Positions 36,495 to 48,764 of a stretch of DNA of 64,000 nucleotides are shown in pieces. A program made the position numbers and the translations under genes. This stretch comes from Auanema rhodensis (taxonomy: Eukaryota; Nematoda; Chromadorea; Rhabditida; Rhabditidae), in contig OZ059899.1 in NCBI GenBank assembly GCA_964057225.1, positions 10,292,001-10,356,000 on the forward strand, in the 5' to 3' direction. The notes below the pieces were generated by a model. The model ran no database searches, was not told the origin of the DNA, and saw only the letters and a program-made list of their open reading frames with translations. The stretch's first letter is position 1; the number at the start of each line of letters is the position of its first letter.

Positions 36495-37854
36495 CAAATT
36501 TTTTTCATTTCACTTGTCATTTACAAAAATTAAATTTATCTTCTTCAACGATTATTTTTGCAATGTGTCATAAAAATTTCACAGTTGAACAAAAAGTTTT
36601 TTGAGAATTTTTTTTGTTGTCAACATATATATTTTCCTGGAATTCGAAAGCATTTGGGATGGAAATTAGAAAGAAAAGAACTAGTTTTTCCTACTTTAAA
36701 ACAAACAATAAGAAATAAAATAAAAAAGATTGTTAGATATCCAATTTAAACTTATACATTTACTTCGATAAAGAGCCTATTAGTTTGAAATTTTATGTCT
36801 TACAGTTCTCCAACAGAACAGACTGATCCTGATTTCTCTATGATTACATAAAACTCTCGTTTGATATAAAAAAAGAAGAGGAATAACGTTTCCAGGATGT
36901 CAATGATATCGAATCTAGTGATATTGTAGAAAAATGTAATGTCAGCTCCATAGGTTTTCTCTTAATTTCTCTCATCACAATTGTCTTAGTTTTTTTTCTC
37001 ATAAGAGTTTCTGAAATCTTAGGTGAACAAGGCCGTATATATTTTTTTCTGGAATTCGAAAGCATTTGGGATGGAAATTAGAAAGAAAAGAACTAGTTTT
37101 TCCTACTTTAAAACAAACAATAAGAAATAAAATAAAAAAGATTGTTAGATATCCAATTTAAACTTATACATTTACTTCGATAAAGAGCCTATTAGTTTGA
37201 AATTTTATGTCTTACAGTTCTCCAACAGAACAGACTGATCCTGATTTCTCTATGATTACATAAAACTCTCGTTTGATATGAAAAAAGAAGAGGAATAACG
37301 TTTCCAGGATGTCAATGATATCGAATCTAGTGATATTGTAGAAAAATGTAATGTCAGCTCCATAGGTTTTCTCTTAATTTCTCTCATCACAATTGTCTTA
37401 GTTTTTTTTCTCATAAGAGTTTCTGAAATCTTAGGTGAACAAGGCCGTATATATTTTTTTCTGGAATTCGAAAGCATTTGGGATGGAAATTAGAAAGAAA
37501 AGAACTAGTTTTTCCTACTTTAAAACAAACAATAAGAAATAAAATAAAAAAGATTGTTAGATATCCAATTTAAACTTATACATTTACTTCGATAAAGAGC
37601 CTATTAGTTTGAAATTTTATGTCTTACAGTTCTCCAACAGAACAGACTGATCCTGATTTCTCTATGATTATATAAAACTCTCGTTTGATATAAAAAAAGA
37701 AGAGGAATAACGTTTCCAGGATGTCAATGATATCGAATCTAGTGATATTGTAGAAAAATGTAATGTCAGCTCCATAGGTTTTCTCTTAATTTCTCTCATC
37801 ACAATTGTCTTAGTTTTTTTTCTCATAAGAGTTTCTGAAATCTTAGGTGAACAA
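36495..37854 (+). repeat. Spacer plus 2 short monomers
   Basis: Satellite only. It includes a GATATGAAAAAAG monomer near 37275 and an ATTATATAAAAC monomer before the next tRNA. Confidence 0.92.
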
Positions 37855-37927
37855 GGCCGCGTGGCGCAATGGATAACGCGTCTGCCTACGGAGCAGAAGA
37901 TTGTAGGTTCGAATCCTGCCGTGGTCG
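37855..37927 (+). tRNA. tRNA-Arg(ACG): tRNA-Arg (ACG)
   Basis: Consensus sequence, younger spacer, T7 terminator. First gene of a 3887-bp higher-order unit containing three tRNA genes. Confidence 0.95.
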
Positions 37928-38875
37928 TAAATTTTTTTCATTTCACTTGTCATTTACAAAAATTAAATTTATCTTCTTCAACGATTATTTTTGCAATGTG
38001 TCATAAAAATTTCACAGTTGAACAAAAAGTTTTTTGAGAATTTTTTTTGTTGTCAACATATATATTTTCCTGGAATTCGAAAGCATTTGGGATGGAAATT
38101 AGAAAGAAAAGAACTAGTTTTTCCTATTTTAAAACAAACAAAAAAAAATAAAATGAAAAAGATTGTTAGATATCCAATTTAAACTTATACATTTACTTCG
38201 ATAAAGAGCCTATTAGTTTGAAATTTTATGTCTTACAGTTCTCCAACAGAACAGACTGATCCTGATTTCTCTATGATTACATGAAACTCTCGTTTGATAT
38301 ACAAAAAGGAGAGGAATAACGTGTCCAGGATATCAATGATATCGAATCTAGTGATATTGTAGAAAAATGTAATGTCAGCTCCATAGGTTTTCTCTTAATT
38401 TCTCTCATCACAATTGTCTTAGTTTTTTTTCTCATAAGAGTTTCTGAAATCTTAGGTGAACAAGGCCGTATCTATTTTTTTCTGGAATTCGAAAGCATTT
38501 GGGATAAATATTAGAAGGAAAAGAACTAGTTTTTCCTACTTTAAAACAAACAATAAGAAATAAAATAAAAAAGATTGTTAGATATCCAATTTAAACTTAT
38601 ACATTTACTTCGATAAAGAGCCTATTAGTTTGAAATTTTATGTCTTACAGTTCTCCAACAGAACAGACTGATCCTGATTTCTCTATGATTACATAAAACT
38701 CTCGTTTGATATAAAAAAAGAAGAGGAATAACGTTTCCAGGATGTCAATGATATCGAATCTAGTGATATTGTAGAAAAATGTAATGTCAGCTCCATAGGT
38801 TTTCTCTTAATTTCTCTCATCACAATTGTCTTAGTTTTTTTTCTCATAAGAGTTTCTGAAATCTTAGGTGAACAA
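37928..38875 (+). repeat. Spacer plus 1 short monomer
   Basis: The long-monomer body is the GTGTCCAGG subtype with ATGAAACTC. The following short monomer has GTATCTAT and GGGATAAATATTAG. No gene. Confidence 0.92.
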
Positions 38876-38948
38876 GGCCGCGTGGCGCAATGGATAACGC
38901 GTCTGCCTACGGAGCAGAAGATTGTAGGTTCGAATCCTGCCGTGGTCG
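38876..38948 (+). tRNA. tRNA-Arg(ACG): tRNA-Arg (ACG)
   Basis: Consensus sequence, younger spacer, T7 terminator. Body downstream of the ACAATAAG subtype. Confidence 0.95.
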
Positions 38949-39896
38949 TAAATTTTTTTCATTTCACTTGTCATTTACAAAAATTAAATTTATCTTCTTC
39001 AACGATTATTTTTGCAATGTGTCATAAAAATTTCACAGTTGAACAAAAAGTTTTTTGAGAATTTTTTTTGTTGTCAACATATATATTTTCCTGGAATTCG
39101 AAAGCATTTGGGATGGAAATTAGAAAGAAAAGAACTAGTTTTTCCTACTTTAAAACAAACAATAAGAAATAAAATAAAAAAGATTGTTAGATATCCAATT
39201 TAAACTTATACATTTACTTCGATAAAGAGCCTATTAGTTTGAAATTTTATGTCTTACAGTTCTCCAACAGAACAGACTGATCCTGATTTCTCTATGATTA
39301 TATAAAACTCTCGTTTGATATAAAAAAAGAAGAGGAATAACGTTTCCAGGATGTCAATGATATCGAATCTAGTGATATTGTAGAAAAATGTAATGTCAGC
39401 TCCATAGGTTTTCTCTTAATTTCTCTCATCACAATTGTCTTAGTTTTTTTTCTCATAAGAGTTTCTGAAATCTTAGGTGAACAAGGCCGTATATATTTTT
39501 TTCTGGAATTCGAAAGCATTTGGGATGGAAATTAGAAAGAAAAGAACTAGTTTTTCCTACTTTAAAACAAACAATAAGAAATAAAATAAAAAAGATTGTT
39601 AGATATCCAATTTAAACTTATACATTTACTTCGATAAAGAGCCTATTAGTTTGAAATTTTATGTCTTACAGTTCTCCAACAGAACAGACTGATCCTGATT
39701 TCTCTATGATTACATAAAACTCTCGTTTGATATAAAAAAAGAAGAGGAATAACGTTTCCAGGATGTCAATGATATCGAATCTAGTGATATTGTAGAAAAA
39801 TGTAATGTCAGCTCCATAGGTTTTCTCTTAATTTCTCTCATCACAATTGTCTTAGTTTTTTTTCTCATAAGAGTTTCTGAAATCTTAGGTGAACAA
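38949..39896 (+). repeat. Spacer plus 1 short monomer
   Basis: Remainder of a 1021-bp dimer. Satellite only. Confidence 0.92.
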
Positions 39897-39969
39897 GGCC
39901 GCGTGGCGCAATGGATAACGCGTCTGCCTACGGAGCAGAAGATTGTAGGTTCGAATCCTGCCGTGGTCG
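39897..39969 (+). tRNA. tRNA-Arg(ACG): tRNA-Arg (ACG)
   Basis: Consensus sequence, younger spacer, T7 terminator. The body downstream has GATAAAAAGCC and the GTGTCCAGG subtype. Confidence 0.95.
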
Positions 39970-41741
39970 TAAATTTTTTTCATTTCACTTGTCATTTACA
40001 AAAATTAAATTTATCTTCTTCAACGATTATTTTTGCAATGTGTCATAAAAATTTCACAGTTGAACAAAAAGTTTTTTGAGAATTTTTTTTGTTGTCAACA
40101 TATATATTTTCCTGGAATTCGAAAGCATTTGGGATGGAAATTAGAAAGAAAAGAACTAGTTTTTCCTATTTTAAAACAAACAAAAAAAAATAAAATGAAA
40201 AAGATTGTTAGATATCCAATTTAAACTTATACATTTACTTCGATAAAAAGCCTATTAGTTTGAAATTTTATGTCTTACAGTTCTCCAACAGAACAGACTG
40301 ATCCTGATTTCTCTATGATTACATAAAACTCTCGTTTGATATACAAAAAGGAGAGGAATAACGTGTCCAGGATATCAATGATATCGAATCTAGTGATATT
40401 GTAGAAAAATGTAATGTCAGCTCCATAGGTTTTCTCTTAATTTCTCTCATCACAATTGTCTTAGTTTTTTTTCTCATAAGAGTTTCTGAAATCTTAGGTG
40501 AACAAGGCCGTATATATTTTTTTCTGGAATTCGAAAGCATTTGGGATGGAAATTAGAAAGAAAAGAACTAGTTTTTCCTACTTTAAAACAAACAATAAGA
40601 AATAAAATAAAAAAGATTGTTAGATATCCAATTTAAACTTATACATTTACTTCGATAAAGAGCCTATTAGTTTGAAATTTTATGTCTTACAGTTCTCCAA
40701 CAGAACAGACTGATCCTGATTTCTCTATGATTATATAAAACTCTCGTTTGATATAAAAAAAGAAGAGGAATAACGTTTCCAGGATGTCAATGATATCGAA
40801 TCTAGTGATATTGTAGAAAAATGTAATGTCAGCTCCATAGGTTTTCTCTTAATTTCTCTCATCACAATTGTCTTAGTTTTTTTTCTCATAAGAGTTTCTG
40901 AAATCTTAGGTGAACAAGGCCGTATATATTTTTTTCTGGAATTCGAAAGCATTTGGGATGGAAATTAGAAAGAAAAGAACTAGTTTTTCCTACTTTAAAA
41001 CAAACAATAAGAAATAAAATAAAAAAGATTGTTAGATATCCAATTTAAACTTATACATTTACTTCGATAAAGAGCCTATTAGTTTGAAATTTTATGTCTT
41101 ACAGTTCTCCAACAGAACAGACTGATCCTGATTTCTCTATGATTACATAAAACTCTCGTTTGATATGAAAAAAGAAGAGGAATAACGTTTCCAGGATGTC
41201 AATGATATCGAATCTAGTGATATTGTAGAAAAATGTAATGTCAGCTCCATAGGTTTTCTCTTAATTTCTCTCATCACAATTGTCTTAGTTTTTTTTCTCA
41301 TAAGAGTTTCTGAAATCTTAGGTGAACAAGGCCGTATATATTTTTTTCTGGAATTCGAAAGCATTTGGGATGGAAATTAGAAAGAAAAGAACTAGTTTTT
41401 CCTACTTTAAAACAAACAATAAGAAATAAAATAAAAAAGATTGTTAGATATCCAATTTAAACTTATACATTTACTTCGATAAAGAGCCTATTAGTTTGAA
41501 ATTTTATGTCTTACAGTTCTCCAACAGAACAGACTGATCCTGATTTCTCTATGATTATATAAAACTCTCGTTTGATATAAAAAAAGAAGAGGAATAACGT
41601 TTCCAGGATGTCAATGATATCGAATCTAGTGATATTGTAGAAAAATGTAATGTCAGCTCCATAGGTTTTCTCTTAATTTCTCTCATCACAATTGTCTTAG
41701 TTTTTTTTCTCATAAGAGTTTCTGAAATCTTAGGTGAACAA
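39970..41741 (+). repeat. Spacer plus 3 short monomers
   Basis: Satellite only. The GATATGAAAAAAG monomer near 41163 is missing from the matching place in the next higher-order copy. Confidence 0.92.
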
Positions 41742-41814
41742 GGCCGCGTGGCGCAATGGATAACGCGTCTGCCTACGGAGCAGAAGATTGTAGGTTCGAA
41801 TCCTGCCGTGGTCG
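41742..41814 (+). tRNA. tRNA-Arg(ACG): tRNA-Arg (ACG)
   Basis: Consensus sequence, younger spacer, T7 terminator. First gene of higher-order copy 2. Confidence 0.95.
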
Positions 41815-42762
41815 TAAATTTTTTTCATTTCACTTGTCATTTACAAAAATTAAATTTATCTTCTTCAACGATTATTTTTGCAATGTGTCATAAAAATTTC
41901 ACAGTTGAACAAAAAGTTTTTTGAGAATTTTTTTTGTTGTCAACATATATATTTTCCTGGAATTCGAAAGCATTTGGGATGGAAATTAGAAAGAAAAGAA
42001 CTAGTTTTTCCTATTTTAAAACAAACAAAAAAAAATAAAATGAAAAAGATTGTTAGATATCCAATTTAAACTTATACATTTACTTCGATAAAGAGCCTAT
42101 TAGTTTGAAATTTTATGTCTTACAGTTCTCCAACAGAACAGACTGATCCTGATTTCTCTATGATTACATGAAACTCTCGTTTGATATACAAAAAGGAGAG
42201 GAATAACGTGTCCAGGATATCAATGATATCGAATCTAGTGATATTGTAGAAAAATGTAATGTCAGCTCCATAGGTTTTCTCTTAATTTCTCTCATCACAA
42301 TTGTCTTAGTTTTTTTTCTCATAAGAGTTTCTGAAATCTTAGGTGAACAAGGCCGTATCTATTTTTTTCTGGAATTCGAAAGCATTTGGGATAAATATTA
42401 GAAGGAAAAGAACTAGTTTTTCCTACTTTAAAACAAACAATAAGAAATAAAATAAAAAAGATTGTTAGATATCCAATTTAAACTTATACATTTACTTCGA
42501 TAAAGAGCCTATTAGTTTGAAATTTTATGTCTTACAGTTCTCCAACAGAACAGACTGATCCTGATTTCTCTATGATTACATAAAACTCTCGTTTGATATA
42601 AAAAAAGAAGAGGAATAACGTTTCCAGGATGTCAATGATATCGAATCTAGTGATATTGTAGAAAAATGTAATGTCAGCTCCATAGGTTTTCTCTTAATTT
42701 CTCTCATCACAATTGTCTTAGTTTTTTTTCTCATAAGAGTTTCTGAAATCTTAGGTGAACAA
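41815..42762 (+). repeat. Spacer plus 1 short monomer
   Basis: Matches 37928-38875 at offset 3887. Satellite only. Confidence 0.92.
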
Positions 42763-42835
42763 GGCCGCGTGGCGCAATGGATAACGCGTCTGCCTACGGA
42801 GCAGAAGATTGTAGGTTCGAATCCTGCCGTGGTCG
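42763..42835 (+). tRNA. tRNA-Arg(ACG): tRNA-Arg (ACG)
   Basis: Consensus sequence, younger spacer, T7 terminator. Counterpart of the gene at 38876. Confidence 0.95.
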
Positions 42836-43783
42836 TAAATTTTTTTCATTTCACTTGTCATTTACAAAAATTAAATTTATCTTCTTCAACGATTATTTTT
42901 GCAATGTGTCATAAAAATTTCACAGTTGAACAAAAAGTTTTTTGAGAATTTTTTTTGTTGTCAACATATATATTTTCCTGGAATTCGAAAGCATTTGGGA
43001 TGGAAATTAGAAAGAAAAGAACTAGTTTTTCCTACTTTAAAACAAACAATAAGAAATAAAATAAAAAAGATTGTTAGATATCCAATTTAAACTTATACAT
43101 TTACTTCGATAAAGAGCCTATTAGTTTGAAATTTTATGTCTTACAGTTCTCCAACAGAACAGACTGATCCTGATTTCTCTATGATTATATAAAACTCTCG
43201 TTTGATATAAAAAAAGAAGAGGAATAACGTTTCCAGGATGTCAATGATATCGAATCTAGTGATATTGTAGAAAAATGTAATGTCAGCTCCATAGGTTTTC
43301 TCTTAATTTCTCTCATCACAATTGTCTTAGTTTTTTTTCTCATAAGAGTTTCTGAAATCTTAGGTGAACAAGGCCGTATATATTTTTTTCTGGAATTCGA
43401 AAGCATTTGGGATGGAAATTAGAAAGAAAAGAACTAGTTTTTCCTACTTTAAAACAAACAATAAGAAATAAAATAAAAAAGATTGTTAGATATCCAATTT
43501 AAACTTATACATTTACTTCGATAAAGAGCCTATTAGTTTGAAATTTTATGTCTTACAGTTCTCCAACAGAACAGACTGATCCTGATTTCTCTATGATTAC
43601 ATAAAACTCTCGTTTGATATAAAAAAAGAAGAGGAATAACGTTTCCAGGATGTCAATGATATCGAATCTAGTGATATTGTAGAAAAATGTAATGTCAGCT
43701 CCATAGGTTTTCTCTTAATTTCTCTCATCACAATTGTCTTAGTTTTTTTTCTCATAAGAGTTTCTGAAATCTTAGGTGAACAA
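42836..43783 (+). repeat. Spacer plus 1 short monomer
   Basis: Matches 38949-39896. Satellite only. Confidence 0.92.
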
Positions 43784-43856
43784 GGCCGCGTGGCGCAATG
43801 GATAACGCGTCTGCCTACGGAGCAGAAGATTGTAGGTTCGAATCCTGCCGTGGTCG
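43784..43856 (+). tRNA. tRNA-Arg(ACG): tRNA-Arg (ACG)
   Basis: Consensus sequence, younger spacer, T7 terminator. Counterpart of the gene at 39897. Confidence 0.95.
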
Positions 43857-45216
43857 TAAATTTTTTTCATTTCACTTGTCATTTACAAAAATTAAATTTA
43901 TCTTCTTCAACGATTATTTTTGCAATGTGTCATAAAAATTTCACAGTTGAACAAAAAGTTTTTTGAGAATTTTTTTTGTTGTCAACATATATATTTTCCT
44001 GGAATTCGAAAGCATTTGGGATGGAAATTAGAAAGAAAAGAACTAGTTTTTCCTATTTTAAAACAAACAAAAAAAAATAAAATGAAAAAGATTGTTAGAT
44101 ATCCAATTTAAACTTATACATTTACTTCGATAAAAAGCCTATTAGTTTGAAATTTTATGTCTTACAGTTCTCCAACAGAACAGACTGATCCTGATTTCTC
44201 TATGATTACATAAAACTCTCGTTTGATATACAAAAAGGAGAGGAATAACGTGTCCAGGATATCAATGATATCGAATCTAGTGATATTGTAGAAAAATGTA
44301 ATGTCAGCTCCATAGGTTTTCTCTTAATTTCTCTCATCACAATTGTCTTAGTTTTTTTTCTCATAAGAGTTTCTGAAATCTTAGGTGAACAAGGCCGTAT
44401 ATATTTTTTTCTGGAATTCGAAAGCATTTGGGATGGAAATTAGAAAGAAAAGAACTAGTTTTTCCTACTTTAAAACAAACAATAAGAAATAAAATAAAAA
44501 AGATTGTTAGATATCCAATTTAAACTTATACATTTACTTCGATAAAGAGCCTATTAGTTTGAAATTTTATGTCTTACAGTTCTCCAACAGAACAGACTGA
44601 TCCTGATTTCTCTATGATTATATAAAACTCTCGTTTGATATAAAAAAAGAAGAGGAATAACGTTTCCAGGATGTCAATGATATCGAATCTAGTGATATTG
44701 TAGAAAAATGTAATGTCAGCTCCATAGGTTTTCTCTTAATTTCTCTCATCACAATTGTCTTAGTTTTTTTTCTCATAAGAGTTTCTGAAATCTTAGGTGA
44801 ACAAGGCCGTATATATTTTTTTCTGGAATTCGAAAGCATTTGGGATGGAAATTAGAAAGAAAAGAACTAGTTTTTCCTACTTTAAAACAAACAATAAGAA
44901 ATAAAATAAAAAAGATTGTTAGATATCCAATTTAAACTTATACATTTACTTCGATAAAGAGCCTATTAGTTTGAAATTTTATGTCTTACAGTTCTCCAAC
45001 AGAACAGACTGATCCTGATTTCTCTATGATTACATAAAACTCTCGTTTGATATAAAAAAAGAAGAGGAATAACGTTTCCAGGATGTCAATGATATCGAAT
45101 CTAGTGATATTGTAGAAAAATGTAATGTCAGCTCCATAGGTTTTCTCTTAATTTCTCTCATCACAATTGTCTTAGTTTTTTTTCTCATAAGAGTTTCTGA
45201 AATCTTAGGTGAACAA
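43857..45216 (+). repeat. Spacer plus 2 short monomers
   Basis: Satellite only. Like 39970-41741 but one monomer shorter. Confidence 0.92.
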
Positions 45217-45289
45217 GGCCGCGTGGCGCAATGGATAACGCGTCTGCCTACGGAGCAGAAGATTGTAGGTTCGAATCCTGCCGTGGTCG
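45217..45289 (+). tRNA. tRNA-Arg(ACG): tRNA-Arg (ACG)
   Basis: Consensus sequence, younger spacer, T7 terminator. Confidence 0.95.
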
Positions 45290-46649
45290 TAAATTTTTTT
45301 CATTTCACTTGTCATTTACAAAAATTAAATTTATCTTCTTCAACGATTATTTTTGCAATGTGTCATAAAAATTTCACAGTTGAACAAAAAGTTTTTTGAG
45401 AATTTTTTTTGTTGTCAACATATATATTTTCCTGGAATTCGAAAGCATTTGGGATGGAAATTAGAAAGAAAAGAACTAGTTTTTCCTATTTTAAAACAAA
45501 CAAAAAAAAATAAAATGAAAAAGATTGTTAGATATCCAATTTAAACTTATACATTTACTTCGATAAAGAGCCTATTAGTTTGAAATTTTATGTCTTACAG
45601 TTCTCCAACAGAACAGACTGATCCTGATTTCTCTATGATTACATAAAATTCTCGTTTGATATAAAAAAAGAAGAGGAATAACGTTTCCAGGATGTCAATG
45701 ATATCGAATCTAGTGATATTGTAAAAAAATGTAATGTCAGCTCCATAGGTTTTCTCTTAATTTCTCTCATCACAATTGTCTTAGTTTTTTTTCTCATAAG
45801 AGTTTCTGAAATCTTAGGTGAACAAGGCCGTATCTATTTTTTTCTGGAATTCGAAAGCATTTGGAATGGATATTAGAAGGAAAAGAACTAGTTTTTCCTA
45901 CTTTAAAACAAACAATAAGAAATAAAATAAAAAAGATTGTTAGATATCCAATTTAAACTTATACATTTACTTTGATAAAGAGCCTATTAGTTTGAAATTT
46001 TATGTCTTACAGTTCTCCAACAGAACAGACTGATCCTGATTTCTCTATGATTACATAAAACTCTCGTTTGATATGAAAAAAGAAGAGGAATAACGTTTCC
46101 AGGATGTCAATGATATCGAATCTAGTGATATTGTAGAAAAATGTAATGTCAGCTCCATAGGTTTTCTTTTAATTTCTCTCATCACAATTGTCTTAGTTTT
46201 TTTTCTCATAAGAGTTTCTGAAATCTTAGGTGAACAAGGCCGTATATATTTTTTTCTGGAATTCGAAAGCATTTGGGATGGAAATTAGAAAGAAAAGAAC
46301 TAGTTTTTCCTACTTTAAAACAAACAATAAGAAATAAAATAAAAAAGATTGTTAGATATCCAATTTAAACTTATACATTTACTTCGATAAAGAGCCTATT
46401 AGTTTGAAATTTTATGTCTTACAGTTCTCCAACAGAACAGACTGATCCTGATTTCTCTATGATTATATAAAACTCTCGTTTGATATAAAAAAAGAAGAGG
46501 AATAACGTTTCCAGGATGTCAATGATATCGAATCTAGTGATATTGTAGAAAAATGTAATGTCAGCTCCATAGGTTTTCTCTTAATTTCTCTCATCACAAT
46601 TGTCTTAGTTTTTTTTCTCATAAGAGTTTCTGAAATCTTAGGTGAACAA
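45290..46649 (+). repeat. Spacer plus 2 short monomers
   Basis: Satellite only. It contains a GTATCTAT junction with TTGGAATGGATATTAG near 45861 and a GATATGAAAAAAG monomer near 46071, with TTTTCTTTTAATT near 46162. Confidence 0.92.
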
Positions 46650-46722
46650 GGCCGCGTGGCGCAATGGATAACGCGTCTGCCTACGGAGCAGAAGATTGTA
46701 GGTTCGAATACTGCCGTGGTCG
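46650..46722 (+). pseudogene. tRNA-Arg(ACG): tRNA-Arg (ACG) with broken T-stem (C61A), probably impaired
   Basis: One substitution, C to A at 46710. This is tRNA position 61, which normally forms the near-universal G53-C61 pair closing the T loop, and it also lies in the B box (GGTTCGAATAC instead of ...TCC). Both TFIIIC binding and tRNA folding should suffer. The rest of the gene, the spacer and the T7 terminator are intact, so it looks like a recent single-copy lesion. A sequencing or assembly error cannot be excluded. Confidence 0.7.
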
Positions 46723-47670
46723 TAAATTTTTTTCATTTCACTTGTCATTTACAAAAATTAAATTTATCTTCTTCAACGATTATTTTTGCAATGTGTCATA
46801 AAAATTTCACAGTTGAACAAAAAGTTTTTTGAGAATTTTTTTTGTTGTCAACATATATATTTTCCTGGAATTCGAAAGCATTTGGGATGGAAATTAGAAA
46901 GAAAAGAACTAGTTTTTCCTATTTTAAAACAAACAAAAAAAAATAAAATGAAAAAGATTGTTAGATATCCAATTTAAACTTATACATTTACTTCGATAAA
47001 GAGCCTATTAGTTTGAAATTTTATGTCTTACAGTTCTCCAACAGAACAGACTGATCCTGATTTCTCTATGATTACATGAAACTCTCGTTTGATATACAAA
47101 AAGGAGAGGAATAACGTGTCCAGGATATCAATGATATCGAATCTAGTGATATTGTAGAAAAATGTAATGTCAGCTCCATAGGTTTTCTCTTAATTTCTCT
47201 CATCACAATTGTCTTAGTTTTTTTTCTCATAAGAGTTTCTGAAATCTTAGGTGAACAAGGCCGTATCTATTTTTTTCTGGAATTCGAAAGCATTTGGGAT
47301 GGATATTAGAAGGAAAAGAACTAGTTTTTCCTACTTTAAAACAAACAATAAGAAATAAAATAAAAAAGATTGTTAGATATCCAATTTAAACTTATACATT
47401 TACTTCGATAAAGAGCCTATTAGTTTGAAATTTTATGTCTTACAGTTCTCCAACAGAACAGACTGATCCTGATTTCTCTATGATTACATAAAACTCTCGT
47501 TTGATATAAAAAAAGAAGAGGAATAACGTTTCCAGGATGTCAATGATATCGAATCTAGTGATATTGTAGAAAAATGTAATGTCAGCTCCATAGGTTTTCT
47601 CTTAATTTCTCTCATCACAATTGTCTTAGTTTTTTTTCTCATAAGAGTTTCTGAAATCTTAGGTGAACAA
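46723..47670 (+). repeat. Spacer plus 1 short monomer
   Basis: Matches 37928-38875 and 41815-42762 in subtype order. Satellite only. Confidence 0.92.
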
Positions 47671-47743
47671 GGCCGCGTGGCGCAATGGATAACGCGTCTG
47701 CCTACGGAGCAGAAGATTGTAGGTTCGAATCCTGCCGTGGTCG
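47671..47743 (+). tRNA. tRNA-Arg(ACG): tRNA-Arg (ACG)
   Basis: Consensus sequence, younger spacer, T7 terminator. Confidence 0.95.
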
Positions 47744-48691
47744 TAAATTTTTTTCATTTCACTTGTCATTTACAAAAATTAAATTTATCTTCTTCAACGA
47801 TTATTTTTGCAATGTGTCATAAAAATTTCACAGTTGAACAAAAAGTTTTTTGAGAATTTTTTTTGTTGTCAACATATATATTTTCCTGGAATTCGAAAGC
47901 ATTTGGGATGGAAATTAGAAAGAAAAGAACTAGTTTTTCCTACTTTAAAACAAACAATAAGAAATAAAATAAAAAAGATTGTTAGATATCCAATTTAAAC
48001 TTATACATTTACTTCGATAAAGAGCCTATTAGTTTGAAATTTTATGTCTTACAGTTCTCCAACAGAACAGACTGATCCTGATTTCTCTATGATTATATAA
48101 AACTCTCGTTTGATATAAAAAAAGAAGAGGAATAACGTTTCCAGGATGTCAATGATATCGAATCTAGTGATATTGTAGAAAAATGTAATGTCAGCTCCAT
48201 AGGTTTTCTCTTAATTTCTCTCATCACAATTGTCTTAGTTTTTTTTCTCATAAGAGTTTCTGAAATCTTAGGTGAACAAGGCCGTATATATTTTTTTCTG
48301 GAATTCGAAAGCATTTGGGATGGAAATTAGAAAGAAAAGAACTAGTTTTTCCTACTTTAAAACAAACAATAAGAAATAAAATAAAAAAGATTGTTAGATA
48401 TCCAATTTAAACTTATACATTTACTTCGATAAAGAGCCTATTAGTTTGAAATTTTATGTCTTACAGTTCTCCAACAGAACAGACTGATCCTGATTTCTCT
48501 ATGATTACATAAAACTCTCGTTTGATATAAAAAAAGAAGAGGAATAACGTTTCCAGGATGTCAATGATATCGAATCTAGTGATATTGTAGAAAAATGTAA
48601 TGTCAGCTCCATAGGTTTTCTCTTAATTTCTCTCATCACAATTGTCTTAGTTTTTTTTCTCATAAGAGTTTCTGAAATCTTAGGTGAACAA
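47744..48691 (+). repeat. Spacer plus 1 short monomer
   Basis: Remainder of a 1021-bp dimer. Satellite only. Confidence 0.92.
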
Positions 48692-48764
48692 GGCCGCGTG
48701 GCGCAATGGATAACGCGTCTGCCTACGGAGCAGAAGATTGTAGGTTCGAATCCTGCCGTGGTCG
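48692..48764 (+). tRNA. tRNA-Arg(ACG): tRNA-Arg (ACG)
   Basis: Consensus sequence, younger spacer, T7 terminator. Confidence 0.95.

Larger units (their letters stand above)
37855..41741 (+). repeat. 3887-bp higher-order unit with three tRNA genes, copy 1
   Basis: Composed of long+short, long+short and long+three short (1021+1021+1845). Diagnostic variants in order are ATTACATGAAAC (38276), GGGATAAATATTAG (38502), GATAAAAAGCC (40244) with GTGTCCAGG, and GATATGAAAAAAG (41163). The same series recurs at +3887. Confidence 0.88.
41742..45216 (+). repeat. Higher-order unit with three tRNA genes, copy 2 (one monomer shorter)
   Basis: Same marker order as 37855-41741: ATTACATGAAAC near 42163, GGGATAAATATTAG near 42389, GATAAAAAGCC near 44131. 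Near its end it lacks one 412-bp monomer, giving 3475 bp instead of 3887. Confidence 0.87.
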
